In this document: piece by piece, positions 36,501-48,480 of the stretch
Layout of the letters: each line of letters starts with the position of its first letter
How positions within the stretch are numbered: position 1 is the first letter of the stretch
Assembly (NCBI GenBank): GCA_030549495.1
Contig: JAUIRK010000110.1
Span: 248,001-312,000, forward strand
Direction: 5' to 3'
DNA: 64,000 nucleotides
DNA from: Nectonema munidae
Lineage: Eukaryota > Nematomorpha > Nectonematoida > Nectonematidae
The notes under the pieces: generated by a model
The model's database searches: none
What the model was told of the DNA's origin: nothing
Seen by the model: only the letters and a program-made list of their open reading frames with translations
Program-made: the position numbers and the translations under genes

Positions 36501-37589
36501 TAAAGAAACTACAATTTACTTTTTTAATGTTGCAATTTTGAACCTAGATGAGAGCTTCCCAGAGGAATCAGAATGTTCAATTAAAAAGCTTTCTGAGACC
36601 CTGAATCCAATAACTCAGCACAAAAAATTTGCACAAAAGTAATGTCTAAGCTATGAACTGGAAAGAAATCTGAAAAAAAGAATTCGAGCAAAATCTTGTG
36701 TTATGACGTCTACCAACAAAGCAAACCTCAATCGATTTTTTCTTTGTAAAAAATAATTCGTATAATAGCATGCTTTGTGAAAGAAATAAAAAAAACTTCC
36801 CATATTTTATTTTGCATTTTAACTAAAAATACAATCATAATTTTTATTCAAATCAAAGATAAAAAATTAACTTCCAAATTTAAAAAAATGATTAACCCAT
36901 TTAAGACCATGCAAGGCAGATGACTTTAGTAATTCCATTTAAAGCAGGAATTCGTCTAGGTTCCCTTTGGGAACATTTGTCGTAAATATTTGAGTTAAGT
37001 TTGATTGAGTTAAACTATTTTTAGTTTTTATTACTTTTCAGGCCTGATTTTATAGATGTAAATGTGTATTTTTCTTAGTGGTTTAAAAAATGAAATATGA
37101 CGACTCATACTTGACATTTTGTTTTACTGCATTAACGTCTTGTGGGAAGATGAACATAAGCCTTTTGTGTTCAGAAGTGTTAACATCCACTTTTCTAAAG
37201 CTTGTCAAGGGAGGCTTGCATTGGAAGTTAAGCACTAGAGTTCGGTTAACATAACTATTAACTATTTTAATCGTTAAGCTGAACGATTACACCATTCCAG
37301 GTTTGATAACATAGAAATGTTTTTGCAAAATATTAAGTATGCATTGGAAAGTTTCAAAAAATATCTGTTGTCGTTTTATTGATTCGGAATCCGATTTTCA
37401 ACTTTTTTAAAATTCAGCTTGATGAAACGATTGATCGCACGTACAATATTTTTATGTCAAGCACCTCGTAGACAATTTTTTGTTTTACAAATTTTTAAAG
37501 CACATGTTATTAAGACAGAACACGCACTTGGAGTGTGTACTGATCTGTGCTTTAGCAATTTTTGTTCTAGTTTTTAAACTCTGCATAAG
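36501..37589. other. AT-rich stretch, nothing firmly recognised
   Basis: A short reading near 36545-36640 (ESFPEESECSIKKLSETLNP) could be the tail of the preceding Tigger relic, but I cannot confirm that. The rest is AT-rich without visible termini. Confidence 0.25.
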
Positions 37590-38545
37590 CAAAAATCTCA
37601 AGATGTAATTGGTAGCCAGTGCACCATTCATCGCGAAGCCTTAATAATGGAAACTATACCTGATAGATTGAAAAGTGTTCTCAATGAAGTCATTACAACA
37701 GTATTTAATTGAAGCAAATGCCATAGCTCTTGTTTGTTTTCAGAGTTATGCAAAGAATATGATCAGAGAACTCTTGCTGTACTCAATCATGCGGTGGCTT
37801 TCCAAACGAAAAATTTCGAAGCTATACTATGGAAAGAAATGCAACAATTTCTGCAAAGCAAATTAGACATGCATGTAGAATTTTCTGATGTTCATTTTCG
37901 TATATTCCCTTCATTTTTAGTGGACATATTTGAATCTATGAATTCCCTTACCCTTGAGCCAAGTAATTCATTGTCATAAAAATTGACATCTTTTGAAATG
38001 AAGCTGTAATTATCGCATTCTTAAACAAGAAATTTTTTTTAGATTTCCGAACAAATTTGTTGTTGAAAATAAGAAATTTGAATTGGAATAAGGGCCTGGA
38101 GGACATAAAACACCATGTAGCGTATCTTAGTAAAAGAATTTCTCCTTATTTTCCTAATCAACAAACATTTGAAAAATACTAACAATTTATCAAAATCCGG
38201 TTTATAATCCGGTTAGTAATCTGGCCCCAGAAGACTAATTCAAGAACAGTTTAATGATTTGATTAATGATTGAGGAGGTGCAAATCATGTTTTTTGTGAA
38301 ATGTCTCATAGCGATTGTTCGACTGAAATGTGACAGTCCTATGCTGATGTTGCAAAGATGGCTCTGAAACTTCTGATTCGATTTGTCACTACATATGATT
38401 GTAAGCAAGTGTGCATGCTACTTCCTATTGAAACCAAATCCAGAAACAGATTGTAAGTTAGTAATGATATTGGAGTTGCATTGGCGAAACTGGTTTAGTT
38501 GAAGCAGATGCATACATTCCATCTAATTTTTGATTGAATCATTCA
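37590..38545 (+). pseudogene. hAT transposase relic, ZBED5/SCAND3 type
   Basis: The plus strand reads CTIHREALIMETIPDRLKSV near 37620, then LFSELCKEYDQRTLAVLNHA and a WLSKRK block (frame-shifted) near 37790. EMQQFLQSKLDMHVEFSDVH follows at 37830-37900. Near 38370-38460 comes RFVTTYDCKQVC, then IETKSRNRL, the degraded dimerisation tail. This is the order of the cellular ZBED5-like transposases. Frameshifts and stops are many, and no termini were found. Confidence 0.7.
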
Positions 38546-38966
38546 GACAATTTTTAAATAAACAATTGTGTCAATTTTTTTGGTACAATTGTTTATATGT
38601 TGTTTTATTTTTTTAAATGAGACTGAGCTATTAAAAAATTATAGAGAGACCGCCACTCTGGAAATTTTAGTTTTGAAGGTGTATAAATGAGAATCAATCA
38701 AAAAGTAATCAAAGGTTTTATATTGAGTTCTTTTTAGACGAGACCTTTTTTCATATCTATTCTTTGCACGCTCTTTAGAAACAAGCTTTCATTCTTGGAA
38801 ATGCGAATTTTAATAACTTTCATAATATTCAATATAGTTAATTTATTTTCATTTCGCTATCATCTTGACTAAACTAAACACGTGCTGAGATTATGATGGG
38901 GGTTCGGGTTGGGGCCCCATGGCCCCATAAAATGCCTTTGATTTAATATTTACAATCTTTTCTCAG
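38546..38966. other. Intron sequence before the first recognised TWNK exon
   Basis: AT-rich; it ends in a good splice acceptor (TCTTTTCTCAG at 38956-38966). Nothing else recognised. Confidence 0.4.
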
Positions 38967-39248
38967 GTTTGCAAAGAAGCTTCACAATTGCAAGTCCTGT
39001 AAACAACGATCAATATCACTCTCGAATGAGCAATTCCGAGGAAGTTGAACAGCACCCTTTGGTCTTGTCCTCGCTCCAAAAGAAGGTGATAGCACCGAAC
39101 TCTACAGAATGGCCCGACTTGTACTACCTAAATGACTTTTGCACCGCAGAAAACATCGACTTAAAGAAAAGGTACGCGTGCTATGCCATAGAATGTCTCT
39201 TCTGCGAGTCCTCACCCCCACACAAACTTTTCATCAACGTCAGAACTG
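38967..39248 (+). CDS. TWNK: Twinkle mitochondrial DNA helicase, exon A (N-terminal region)
   Basis: Twinkle is the hexameric 5'-3' helicase that unwinds mitochondrial DNA ahead of polymerase gamma. This exon lies between the acceptor CTTTTCTCAG and the donor GTAAGT at 39249. It encodes about 93 residues from a split codon (two bases carried in), ending INVRT plus one base. Residues LNDFCTAENIDLKKRYACYA, then IECLFCESSPPHKLFINVRT, align by memory with human TWNK around IRQYL...FSLFIDKTT. CLFC here and YTC in the next exon sit where the zinc-ribbon cysteines of T7 gp4 and plant Twinkle lie; human TWNK has lost the first pair. LQRSFTIA at the start could belong to a mitochondrial targeting segment. 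The upstream first exon and start codon are not identified. It joins 45447 to give RTGHYTC. Confidence 0.85.
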
Positions 39249-39563
39249 GTAAGTCTCCTTTACAAACATTGAATCATTTCAATGAATTCTCTATTTTCAC
39301 TATTTTTGCACTCTACTGCTCATTTTGAACATTCTAATTTTTCCTCAATTTGCATTGGTTGACAAGTGCTCGCTTAGCCAACTTTCAAATGGGCCCTGCT
39401 GTGCAAAATTTTGGAAACCGGTTGCCGGGGTTAGGATTATTCTAGAATTAGCTTTATTGTTAGCATTAGCTTCGGTTTAGTGTTAGAGTGATCGTACCTA
39501 CATACATCTACATATACATTTTTTGACATTCTTGACACATACTTTCCTATTTATTTGTATTAA

Positions 39564-42185
39564 CGCTATTAGTGCTGGGCTAAATTTGTCCGCTCAAGTG
39601 CTGGGGGGGGGGGGGCACTTTACACCCCCCCCCCCTCCCTATTTTTTCAGATATTAATGAGTTTTTATAAATATTTTTAATGTTACATATATATTTCAAG
39701 TATGCTGAATTCAGTGGTGATATCCATTTTTTTTTATCAAAATCAATCAAACTTGTCAAAAAATTGATCTAAATGTGACAGCCCATCTCAAAAAGGAACT
39801 TTTTATCTAAATAATTATATAAAGTTTTTTACACATATATACCCATTTTCAAGTATGCTGAATTCAGTGGTGATATTCATTTTTTATGAAAATCAATCAA
39901 ATCTGTCAAAAAAGTGATTTACATATGACAGCTCATTTCAAAAAGAAACTTTTTATCTAAATAATTATATAAAGTTTTTTACAATTATATACCCATTTTC
40001 AAGTACTATGTGTTTACTGGTGATATTCCTTTTTTTCTATAAAAATCAGTCAAACCTGACAAAAAATAATTTAAATATGACAGCCCATGTCAAAATTAAA
40101 ATTTTTATTCTTATAAAAAATTTCTTATACATTTTAAGTATGTAGAATTTAATGGAGATGTTCATTTTTTATGAAATCAATAAAACCTGTCAAAAAAATC
40201 GATTCTTAAAATCAATGTCAAATATATAAACTTCAAAATAAATTCTATTTGCAGTATTTCTCTGGTAATTATTTTCTTAATTTATTTAATAAACCACTTT
40301 AGGTGTTTAATTCACTCAAAATATTATACTTACAGCATGTAATTTTGCTATTCATTCTATGGTGATCCTTTCTTAAACTTTTTAAGGATTTATTTTGAAT
40401 AGATTTTTTTCTCTTTCAAAGCATTCTGACTAAAGAATCTTCTTGATAATCTTAGGCTTTTTTTTTATCAGTATCGTATATTTTATTATCAGGCTTAAAT
40501 ATATGTCAACCAATCTCAGTTCAAAGGTTTTTTTCTGATGAATCATTCGTGATGTTCTTTCTTCAATTAAAAAAAGTTGTCCATCTTCTTCATCTAAAAG
40601 ATTCTCTCTTTGACGCAAAAGGAAAAAGATGGACAAATTCAATTTAAATTAAAAAATATCTTGATAGTGACTAAATTCTCACATATTGGCATCTGTGCCA
40701 TTTTTGATAAATCTGACCTATTCTAAATTTTAAGATTTCCTACCCATCTTAGTTAAATGATAATTGTAATCCCATAGGTGATAAGTTATAGATTTAAATA
40801 TTTTTCATTTGTAAAAGAGGAACTTCTTTTTCACAGTCAATCTTTTTTGAAGCATCTAATATTAGATCATTACACCACTTCCTATTTCTATTAGTTTTCA
40901 AGTTGCTTCCATCTCTCATACTAATCTTTAAAAGATTTTATATTACGTTTTGTTTTTTTAAATAAATATTTCATACTCAAGATGATTACAGAAAGTATTA
41001 TAAGCCAAAATATACTAAAAAAGAGTACATTTTTACTATATAACTAATATATAGCGATTTTTTGGAAATTTTTTACAGAACTGATTTTCAGGCATACATT
41101 ACTAATTCAATTGCCACTTCGAGATATTTTTTAACCGTATTATCTAAAATCCAGTACAGTAATAAAATAAGCATAGTCGATTTGGTATAAAACAAATATT
41201 TTATTTTTTTGAAAATATTTTTGAAGACAGTATCTAGAAGTAAACCGCAAATCTGATTCAAGCTTTCAGATATCTTAAAACCATAAATGCCAAACTTGAG
41301 TTCAAAAATGAAACCAGCATCTTCCATTTGGCATAAAAACATATATTTTATTTAAATTTCAAAAATATTTCTGTGGATATTAGACGTTAATCGAACATTT
41401 GATTAATACTTTCCGACATTTAAAACCTCTAAATGCAAAAAATAATTTCAGAAATTAAAAATGATCATGGTCGAATTGGTATAAAAACATATATTTCATG
41501 TAAAATTAGAGCGAATATTTTGGGATATAGTTTTCAGACATAAACCGCAAATTTGATTGATACTAGCAGTAAAACTTCTAAATGCGAAAACTGTGTTCAG
41601 AAATGAAATCATCATGATCTATTTGCTATAAAAACATATATTTCACGTAAAATTTGAATCAATATTTTTGAAAACAAATTTTAAAACTAAACGCAAATTT
41701 AATTGAAACTTATAGGTATTTTCAAATCCTAACTGCAAAAATTGAGTCCAGAAATGAAACCAGCATGACCGATTTGGTATTAAAACTTATATTTCATTGT
41801 AAAATTTGAATGAATGTTTTTGGAGACAATTTTCAGAAGTAAACCGCAAATTTGATTACTACTTATAGGTATTTTCACATCCTAAATGTAAAAAATGAGT
41901 CCAGAAATGAAAGCAATATGGCCGATTTAGTATATAAACATATATTTTATGTAAAATTCGAAGAATTATTTTATTAGATATATTTTTGATTAATCAAAAT
42001 TTTGATTGACATTTTCTAAAAAGTAACCATGATTATTGAAAAAATTAAATATATAAAGTGTTATGCGTTCAAAACTGTATATAATTATAAATTTCCAAGG
42101 TAGTATATAATATAGACCCTAAGTTATAAGGTTGACTACAGATAATGTCAAAATTTTAATTTTACGCACCCCAGCACTAATAGGG
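39564..42185. mobile_element. piggyBac-like non-autonomous element, copy 2, complete
   Basis: It is 2622 bp and lies between TTAA at 39560-39563 and TTAA at 42186-42189. The left end is CGCTATTAGTGCTGGG and the right end is CCCAGCACTAATAGGG, inverted relatives that match the CCC-type ends of piggyBac. The interior repeats about 150-bp units on the left (anchors near 39703 and 39857, and degenerate ones near 40010 and 40137) and about 160-bp units on the right (roughly 41080-41990), with unit numbers different from copy 1. No transposase is encoded. It sits in the first large TWNK intron, so an autonomous relative must have moved it. Confidence 0.9.
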
Positions 42186-42189
42186 TTAA

Positions 42190-43252
42190 TACACGTCGGA
42201 CAAAAAAACATCTCGACATAGTTTCATACAAATCCGTAAGCGCGAAATACCTTTTTGAACGAACCCTGATCCATCTAGAAATAAAAATTCCGACTGATTC
42301 TCGTAACTAAGAGTTCGAATCGGACAGTTATTTTAAATAACTTTTGTTTCAAAGACAAAAAACTGGACCAACAATTTTGGTCACAATAGTGTTCGCTTGG
42401 CTAGTTGAGTTCGTCGTAATTAGTTTTGTGTATATGTGCCACCTATTTTAATCATTATTTTGAACTTTCTCTTGATTTCTTATCTGCAAAGGCCGTGTCC
42501 GCGGTAGACGATGGCACTAACTTTTCAAGCGAAAATATTTGTATTTATACTCTAAGTTTTATTTCACGGTATATTACATATCTAATGTGTAGGTTAAAAC
42601 AAACGTACAAATAAAAATATTTCTTTAGAAGGCTTACCATTTATTAGCTCTTACTATTTAGTTCATTTCTGCAAATCAGTCAAAACTAAGCCACACAAAC
42701 TTTGACTAGAAACTTTTTATTAAATTCTATATTAAAAATTCTTATTATTTTTTTTATATATTTTTAAATATAGAATTTTTATCAAAATATTGAAGCTTGT
42801 TATAATAATAAAATTATGCCAGAGATAATATTAAGAACTGTAGGCTGTCACAGATAGCCGTCCTTTTTACCGTGCTATCTTAGTTCGTTTTAAATGTTTT
42901 CTCTGCTGTTTGGGATTCAATGTCTTCACAAATCAAAAAAAATAAATTAGCTGCAATGAGACAGATAGTCTATATTTCAAACGAATTTATGCCATTTTTC
43001 TCTTCCAGAAGGCTACATCACATTGAATCAACAGCTTGTAGTTTACAGAGGCAAAATTCTGGGAAAAACTTCTTTGCCACGGTAACCTCGTAAATATGGC
43101 ATCACGATCTTCTGGGCATGTGAGTCCTCAACCGCTTATGCTCGTAGAGGATATACTAGTCCTTTTGATAAAATTGGAAAAAGGGTTTTCTTGAACTGTT
43201 GTTTCGAAATATGTTCATTTTTCAAAACTGGTCTGGATATAATAATCGACTC
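42190..43252. other. TWNK intron sequence, nothing recognised
   Basis: AT-rich. An open stretch behind an AG at 43011 was considered as an exon and rejected because it breaks the TWNK reading frame. Confidence 0.3.
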
Positions 43253-44280
43253 TTATTTCCCTTCGTTCGGGCTTGCTTTGTAATTAATGAAAGAAAAGCA
43301 ACAACTTTTGGGAATTATGGCTTGAGCATTGGCCTCCACTAAGGGGTAACCAATATCCTCAATCACCTTTTTAACTTTGACAAGCCGTTTCACCATCAGA
43401 TATGTACTAGCCCAGCGCGTCGTTTGATCTAAAATCATTACTTTTCCAGTCCTTTTAATTATGCTTTCAATTTTTGGAGTTCTGGCTGCTATCACATTTT
43501 CACGCAATGTGCTCACCAGATTTGATGCAGTTGATCATTTTAAGCCATCTCTTATCGCCAATTGCAGAGTGTGAACTGCACATCTCATATGGGTTATAGC
43601 ACAAAGTTTCGAAGCTTTCTTCCCCATATTATACTCATTATCCGTTACAATACCTATTATTTGGTTTTTTATATTGAAATCTTTCAAAACCTCCTCAATC
43701 ACGTTTTTGAGGAATTCACTGTCATGATTTGCTTGAGTGTCTTTCATAGCCAAAGTTCTTGTGACCATATTTTCGTTATTATGACAAAATCTCACATTGA
43801 CAGCAAAATAGTTTACTCAATGTCTATGTCTAGTTGCTCCATCCATTTTCAAAAACATTTACTTACCATGCAGATCTCTTTTTAATTCGTCTTTTTTCTT
43901 CTGCTTTCTCAATAACAATTTTCCCGACGCTTTGTCTTTCTAAGGAAATATTAAATTTTTTGGCCATTTCACCGATGATTTGTTGGAATGCTGGTTGGCT
44001 GAAAGATGACAATGGTAAATTATTCCTTACAACAAAATCAACGATGCATCTACTGAAAATTTCTTTCGTCATTGTTATGGTTATTTTATCAGTAAAAATA
44101 AAAATTTTCAAACTTTTTTGTTTGTTACATGAAATTGTTGAAGCACTTGAACAAGAAGCAACTATTTTTTCATCCTTAATTTTCTCAAAAGTTTTAAGAT
44201 GGATGCGTTCTAAGTGCCTTTTTAATTTGAAGCTCTGGTAGGAGAATTTTTTTCAAGGCCAACATAAGAACTTATTTTCC
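43253..44280 (-). pseudogene. hAT transposase relic in TWNK intron
   Basis: The minus strand reads a BED-finger end (SFKLKRHLERIH, near 44220) and CIVDFVVRNNLPLSSFSQPA near 44040. GIVTDNEYNMGKKASKLCAI lies near 43640, where the Asp is a likely catalytic residue. CAVHTLQLAIRDGL follows, then TTRWASTYLMVKRLVKVKKV near 43390, with the conserved RW of hAT transposases. The C-terminal dimerisation tail is missing and the frame shifts at least twice. No terminal repeats were seen. It lies antisense in TWNK's first large intron. Confidence 0.75.
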
Positions 44281-45159
44281 CTGCACAAGGCTTTTATTTA
44301 TTTCCAGTTTCATTCCTCTAGTCTAATAAGCTTTCGCACATCTAATACTTGCTATCTGGGCTAATAGAAAAATACTCGAATACACTAGATTTAGCCTTTT
44401 TATTTTTGGAGATGATACTTTACGTTAGTTCTTGTCTTAGAAAAGAATCTGATATTTTATCTTAAATAAAAATTATTTTTATAGATTATGTTATCAAATA
44501 ATAATCAAAAATGATACTTAAAACATAAATACATATTTATTATTTTTCCAAATATAATATAAATAATAGTCAAAAAAATGATACTTCAAATATACATGTA
44601 TTTTCAAAATAAAAGCAAGGTGATATTGCAAAATGTAAATTTGGAAAACGATTAAATTGATAATTTTGTTTTTTTTTCAAATTTCCTTCGGATAGAATTT
44701 ATTTTAAATATTCAGAAGGTCAAGATTTTCCATTGGAAAAAAATAAACATATAATACGTTTCATATAGGTCGGAATTAAAAATAAACTTGAAAAAACATT
44801 CCAAGTGGCATTTTAGATTTTTTAAATTTTATGAAAGAGAGAGAGGTATATTCTTTAATTATATTCTACTATGTTCTTCTAGCCCTTCTGTGAAAAAATA
44901 CAGGTTTTTTGATATTCGATATTATTCGAACATGTTAGGTATAGCTAGAGATGAAAATTAACAAAACTAAACCTTTATTAGAAATGAATTTATAATCATC
45001 TCACCAATGTTTTTTTTATTCAAAACTAATTCCAACCGCCATTTTATCAAAAACTAAAAAAAATAAATGATGAAATGTTTAAATTCTAATGAAAATTTTT
45101 TTCAATGTTCAGCAATTGCTCTTATCCTTCAGTTGAGTAATAAAACGAAAATATTAGTT
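44281..45159. other. AT-rich TWNK intron sequence
   Basis: Low-complexity AT-rich sequence; no gene or termini recognised. Confidence 0.3.
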
Positions 45160-45220
45160 ATATCAGGAGTCGGGTCGGAATTTTTCACGACTCGGACTCC
45201 GACTCCACAGCCCTGGTTTT
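45160..45220. mobile_element. Solitary transposon end of the CAGGGCTGTGGAGTCG type
   Basis: About 60 bp with GAGTCGGGTCGG, CGACTCGGACTCCGACTCC and the terminus CACAGCCCTGG. It is the same type of end as 11186-11203 beside the 26-bp array. No partner end nearby. Confidence 0.55.
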
Positions 45221-45446
45221 TTACTTAATTTTGAAATGATAATAATTAACCCATTAAACGTTATTCACTTTCCTAACTTCTCTTGAATATAAATTTTAAA
45301 TATGAACCTTGATTAAAATGAATTTCTTTCTCAAACATCATGTGTTGTGTTTTTAGAGGTTACACTTTATTATCCCCTTACTTTTACATGAATGCTCGCT
45401 GGAAAAATTTGCCCTTATTTCTCGCTACCCATCTTTTTTATCATAG

Positions 45447-45540
45447 GACATTACACTTGTCAAAATGGATACTTTCAAGGAGACTGGCCTACGCTGAAGC
45501 ATAATTTGAGAACTTGGATGAACAAAGAAAATGGAGTGAA
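45447..45540 (+). CDS. TWNK: Twinkle mitochondrial DNA helicase, exon B
   Basis: It lies between the acceptor TTTATCATAG (ends 45446) and the donor GTATTA at 45541. With the one base carried from exon A it reads GHYTCQNGYFQGDWPTLKHN, then LRTWMNKENGVK. This aligns with human TWNK [20 protein letters not shown], a clear match in the N-terminal primase-like region. A competing donor at 45536 would also be open. The 45541 donor is chosen because it leaves two bases, which fits exon C exactly. Confidence 0.88.
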
Positions 45541-45591
45541 GTATTAAGGCTTTCCTCTATAAAATTCAAAAACTTTCTCCATTTTTCCTAG

Positions 45592-45712
45592 GGTTAAATA
45601 TTGCATGGAAGGTAAATTCCTGAATAGTGATGTTTATACAATATGGAAAAAATCTAAAAGTTACCTTAAAAGTTGCAAAACTGAAGCGTTTTGCAAATAT
45701 CTAAATGCTAAA
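45592..45712 (+). CDS. TWNK: Twinkle mitochondrial DNA helicase, exon C
   Basis: The exon follows a 51-bp intron (45541-45591, acceptor TTTTTCCTAG) and ends at donor GTAATC (45713). Its first base completes the lysine codon started in exon B. It then reads VKYCMEGKFLNSDVYTIWKK, followed by SKSYLKSCKTEAFCKYLNAK. The IW and the spacing match human TWNK RRIWNRAIPLWEL...MFGLTK. It ends in phase 0, as exon D needs. Without this exon about 40 residues expected from the family would be missing, so its presence and phase confirm the model. Confidence 0.85.
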
Positions 45713-45851
45713 GTAATCTTTTTTCATTGTCATCATAACTTTCATTTGCAAATGTGATCATATTTAAGCAGTGGAAAGGTGGAACTTCATTTTTGTATTA
45801 ATCAGAATATTCCTTTCTAAAATTCTATATTTGCACAGCACTATATTACAA

Positions 45852-46240
<389 letters not shown>

Positions 46241-46490
46241 GCAGGGGCGCACATCCTCAAAATTATTTGGGGGGCGGGGCAAAATTTTTTTCTTGCAATT
46301 TTCAAAATTAGTGGTCTGGAAATACCACGGGAGACCAAATATTCAAGCAATCCTTTAAAATAGAGTGTATTCAGCGCATACCTAAAGTCCTAAATTTATA
46401 AGACTACTTTATATTTTTTTACAAAAGTAGTAAATTTAAATACTATACTTTCAGCGAAAATATTTTAATTAAATTTGCATATCGAATATA

Positions 46491-47060
46491 GTGCGCAGAA
46501 AAATTGCCCGCGGAAAAAATGCCCCCAATTAAAAAGTAGGAAAAAATGCCCCAGTAAAAATGCCTCCGAAAAAAATGTCCCAATTTAAAATTAGGAAAAA
46601 ATGCCCCAACACAAAAAATTTCAAAAAATTATTATTTATAATTTTTAAAAAAGATATGTTAAATAAAGATTTTTTGTAAAAAAAAAAGTTAACTTTTCAT
46701 CTAAAACATTTAAAATTTAATTAAAGTAAACTAAAAAACTCAGCATACGACAATTTTTTAAATACAAAAAAAAATTTATAAAACAGGAAATAATTTTAGA
46801 CTTTGTGTGCATCAGAACACTTTCTAAATATAATTTGTATTTTAACTGATTTTAAGAACTGATTCCCACAAATCTGCACCTTTGCTATTGTTTTCAAGAA
46901 CTTTATAAAGAAAAAACCCTATAGATTAAGAATTTTTAGAAATTTAGCCTTTCAAAACGGTACAAAATAAAAATATTTATATAATTAAAAAATCCTGAAA
47001 ATCATAAATTAGGGGGCATTTTTTCCTACTTTTTAATTGGGGGCATTTTTACCTACAACC
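46491..47060. mobile_element. Mutator-type MITE with perfect 10-bp target duplication
   Basis: ATCGAATATA flanks both ends (46481-46490 and 47061-47070). The ends are imperfect inverted repeats rich in AAAAATGCCCCC. The left end has tandem blocks of AAAAATGCCCC spaced by AATTAAAAAGTAGG, and the right end has the inverse. A 10-bp duplication points to a Mutator-like parent. No coding capacity. Confidence 0.88.
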
Positions 47061-47602
47061 ATCGAATATACACTAGTTAAAAAAATCCAAAAATGTTAGG
47101 GGGTGGAATAGGCTTTTCATTTGAAAAATGAAGCAGTCTACCAGGCACATTACAGGAATTGATGAAAGGATTTTTGATTCATAGAGAAAACAAATAACTC
47201 AAGGTTGGGTTGTTTTATATGAGTGAATGTAGTATAAAGGCAAAGAGTCTACTAGACACCCTGCGATGTTTATATGAAAAAATGTTATTGATTCAGGGGC
47301 AAGGGTATAAAACGAAGTTATAATTGTGCAAACAAAAATAAAACAAAAAATTAAGATCGCATTATTTCATTTTACTCAGCATCATTCAAAAATAGTTTAA
47401 AAGCTAAATTGATACAAGCTACAAAAATCTACAAAAAGTAAAATAACTGTTAACATTTTGCAATGATTTGCCTTTTATAATAACTTTTAAGGAAAAAAAG
47501 TCTATCAGAAAAAGTTATAGAGCTTCAACAAAAACTAAAAAAATTTGAGCATAACTTAAGTTTTTTAAAAATAATTTGACGTATCCCTTATACATCTATA
47601 GA

Positions 47603-47672
47603 TGGCCCGGCAGGTTGGTTGAGATGATGGACATAGCACGGAAGCCTCTGGATTCGATTCCTCATCGATACG
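47603..47672 (+). repeat. tRNA-like SINE head
   Basis: A B-box-like GGATTCGATTCC (47650-47661) stands about 45 bp after an A-box-like GGTTGGTTGAGATG (47613-47626), the spacing of a polymerase III promoter in tRNA-derived SINEs. The acceptor ends do not pair, so it is not a working tRNA. Confidence 0.5.
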
Positions 47673-47939
47673 AATTTGTTCATAGTTTGACATAAGCGGT
47701 ACATCATTGTCTGGTCAATGAAAATACATCCGCTGCACCACTCAAAATTTGCTACATGATTAACATAAGAGAGAAAGGAAACAAAATAAACTAATAAAGC
47801 AATTTATTTTAAAATGGAACCGTCTGTTCTCAGAATAATTTCAAAATAATAGGAGGCATAAAGAATTAGAGTTTATTTGATATTTTCAAGTTTTTATTTA
47901 AGTAGCTAGCCTTTATAATTAATAAATTATTTAAATAAC

Positions 47940-48283
47940 GGTCCGCAAACATTTTGCCCCCTGACAAATTGTCTCAGGCTATTAGTTTCATCCATCTTTG
48001 CTTATTATATGTGTAAAATTATTAAAAAATTTTATATTCTTGTTTATTTTATCTCTATTAAATTATTTCAAATTAATCAGTTTATCTCTTAATTTTTTAG
48101 AATTGTCCATGAGACAAAATGTCTTATGAAAATAACGGGGCGAATTGTCCATGAAACAAAATGTCTTATGAAAATAATGGGGCGAATTGTCCATGGGACG
48201 AACTGTCTTATGAAAATAATGGGGCGAGTTGTCCATGGGACGAACTGTCTTATGAAAATAATGGGGCGAAATGTCCGAGGACC
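47940..48283. mobile_element. MITE with internal 42-bp tandem units
   Basis: The left end GGTCCGCAAACATTTTGCCC and right end GGGCGAAATGTCCGAGGACC are imperfect inverted repeats. The flanks TAAATAAC and AAACTAAC agree at 6 of 8 positions. From 48100 four 42-bp units (starts 48100, 48142, 48184, 48226) plus a partial one repeat a GTCCATG...GTCTTATGAAAATAA pattern. The minus-strand frame over them, with repeated SPHYFHKT, is an artefact. Confidence 0.7.
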
Positions 48284-48480
48284 AAACTAACATAAATCAA
48301 AGTATACGAGAAAAGAAAATCATTGCGTTTTTTTGAATATTTCTGTCTACAAATAAAATTCTGACAGCTGTTATAAATAGATCAAGTACATTTTTAACAA
48401 TCGAACATTATAAAAATATCTCTGCTCAAATATTAAGCAAATAGAGTATTCTTGCTTTTAAACTCAATAGATAATAATCA

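Noticed and set aside
43011-43084. Candidate TWNK exon (reading GYITLNQQLVVYRGKILGKT) behind an AG and before GTAACC
   Set aside because: Including it leaves two bases where the next exon needs one, and the protein runs straight from INVRT to GHYTC in the family without it.
45592-45611. 20-bp microexon ending at GTAAAT
   Set aside because: The same acceptor with the later donor at 45713 gives a 121-bp exon that matches the TWNK family and keeps frame with exon D.
48063-48293. Minus-strand repeat protein with SPHYFHKT units
   Set aside because: Produced by the 42-bp tandem units inside a MITE.
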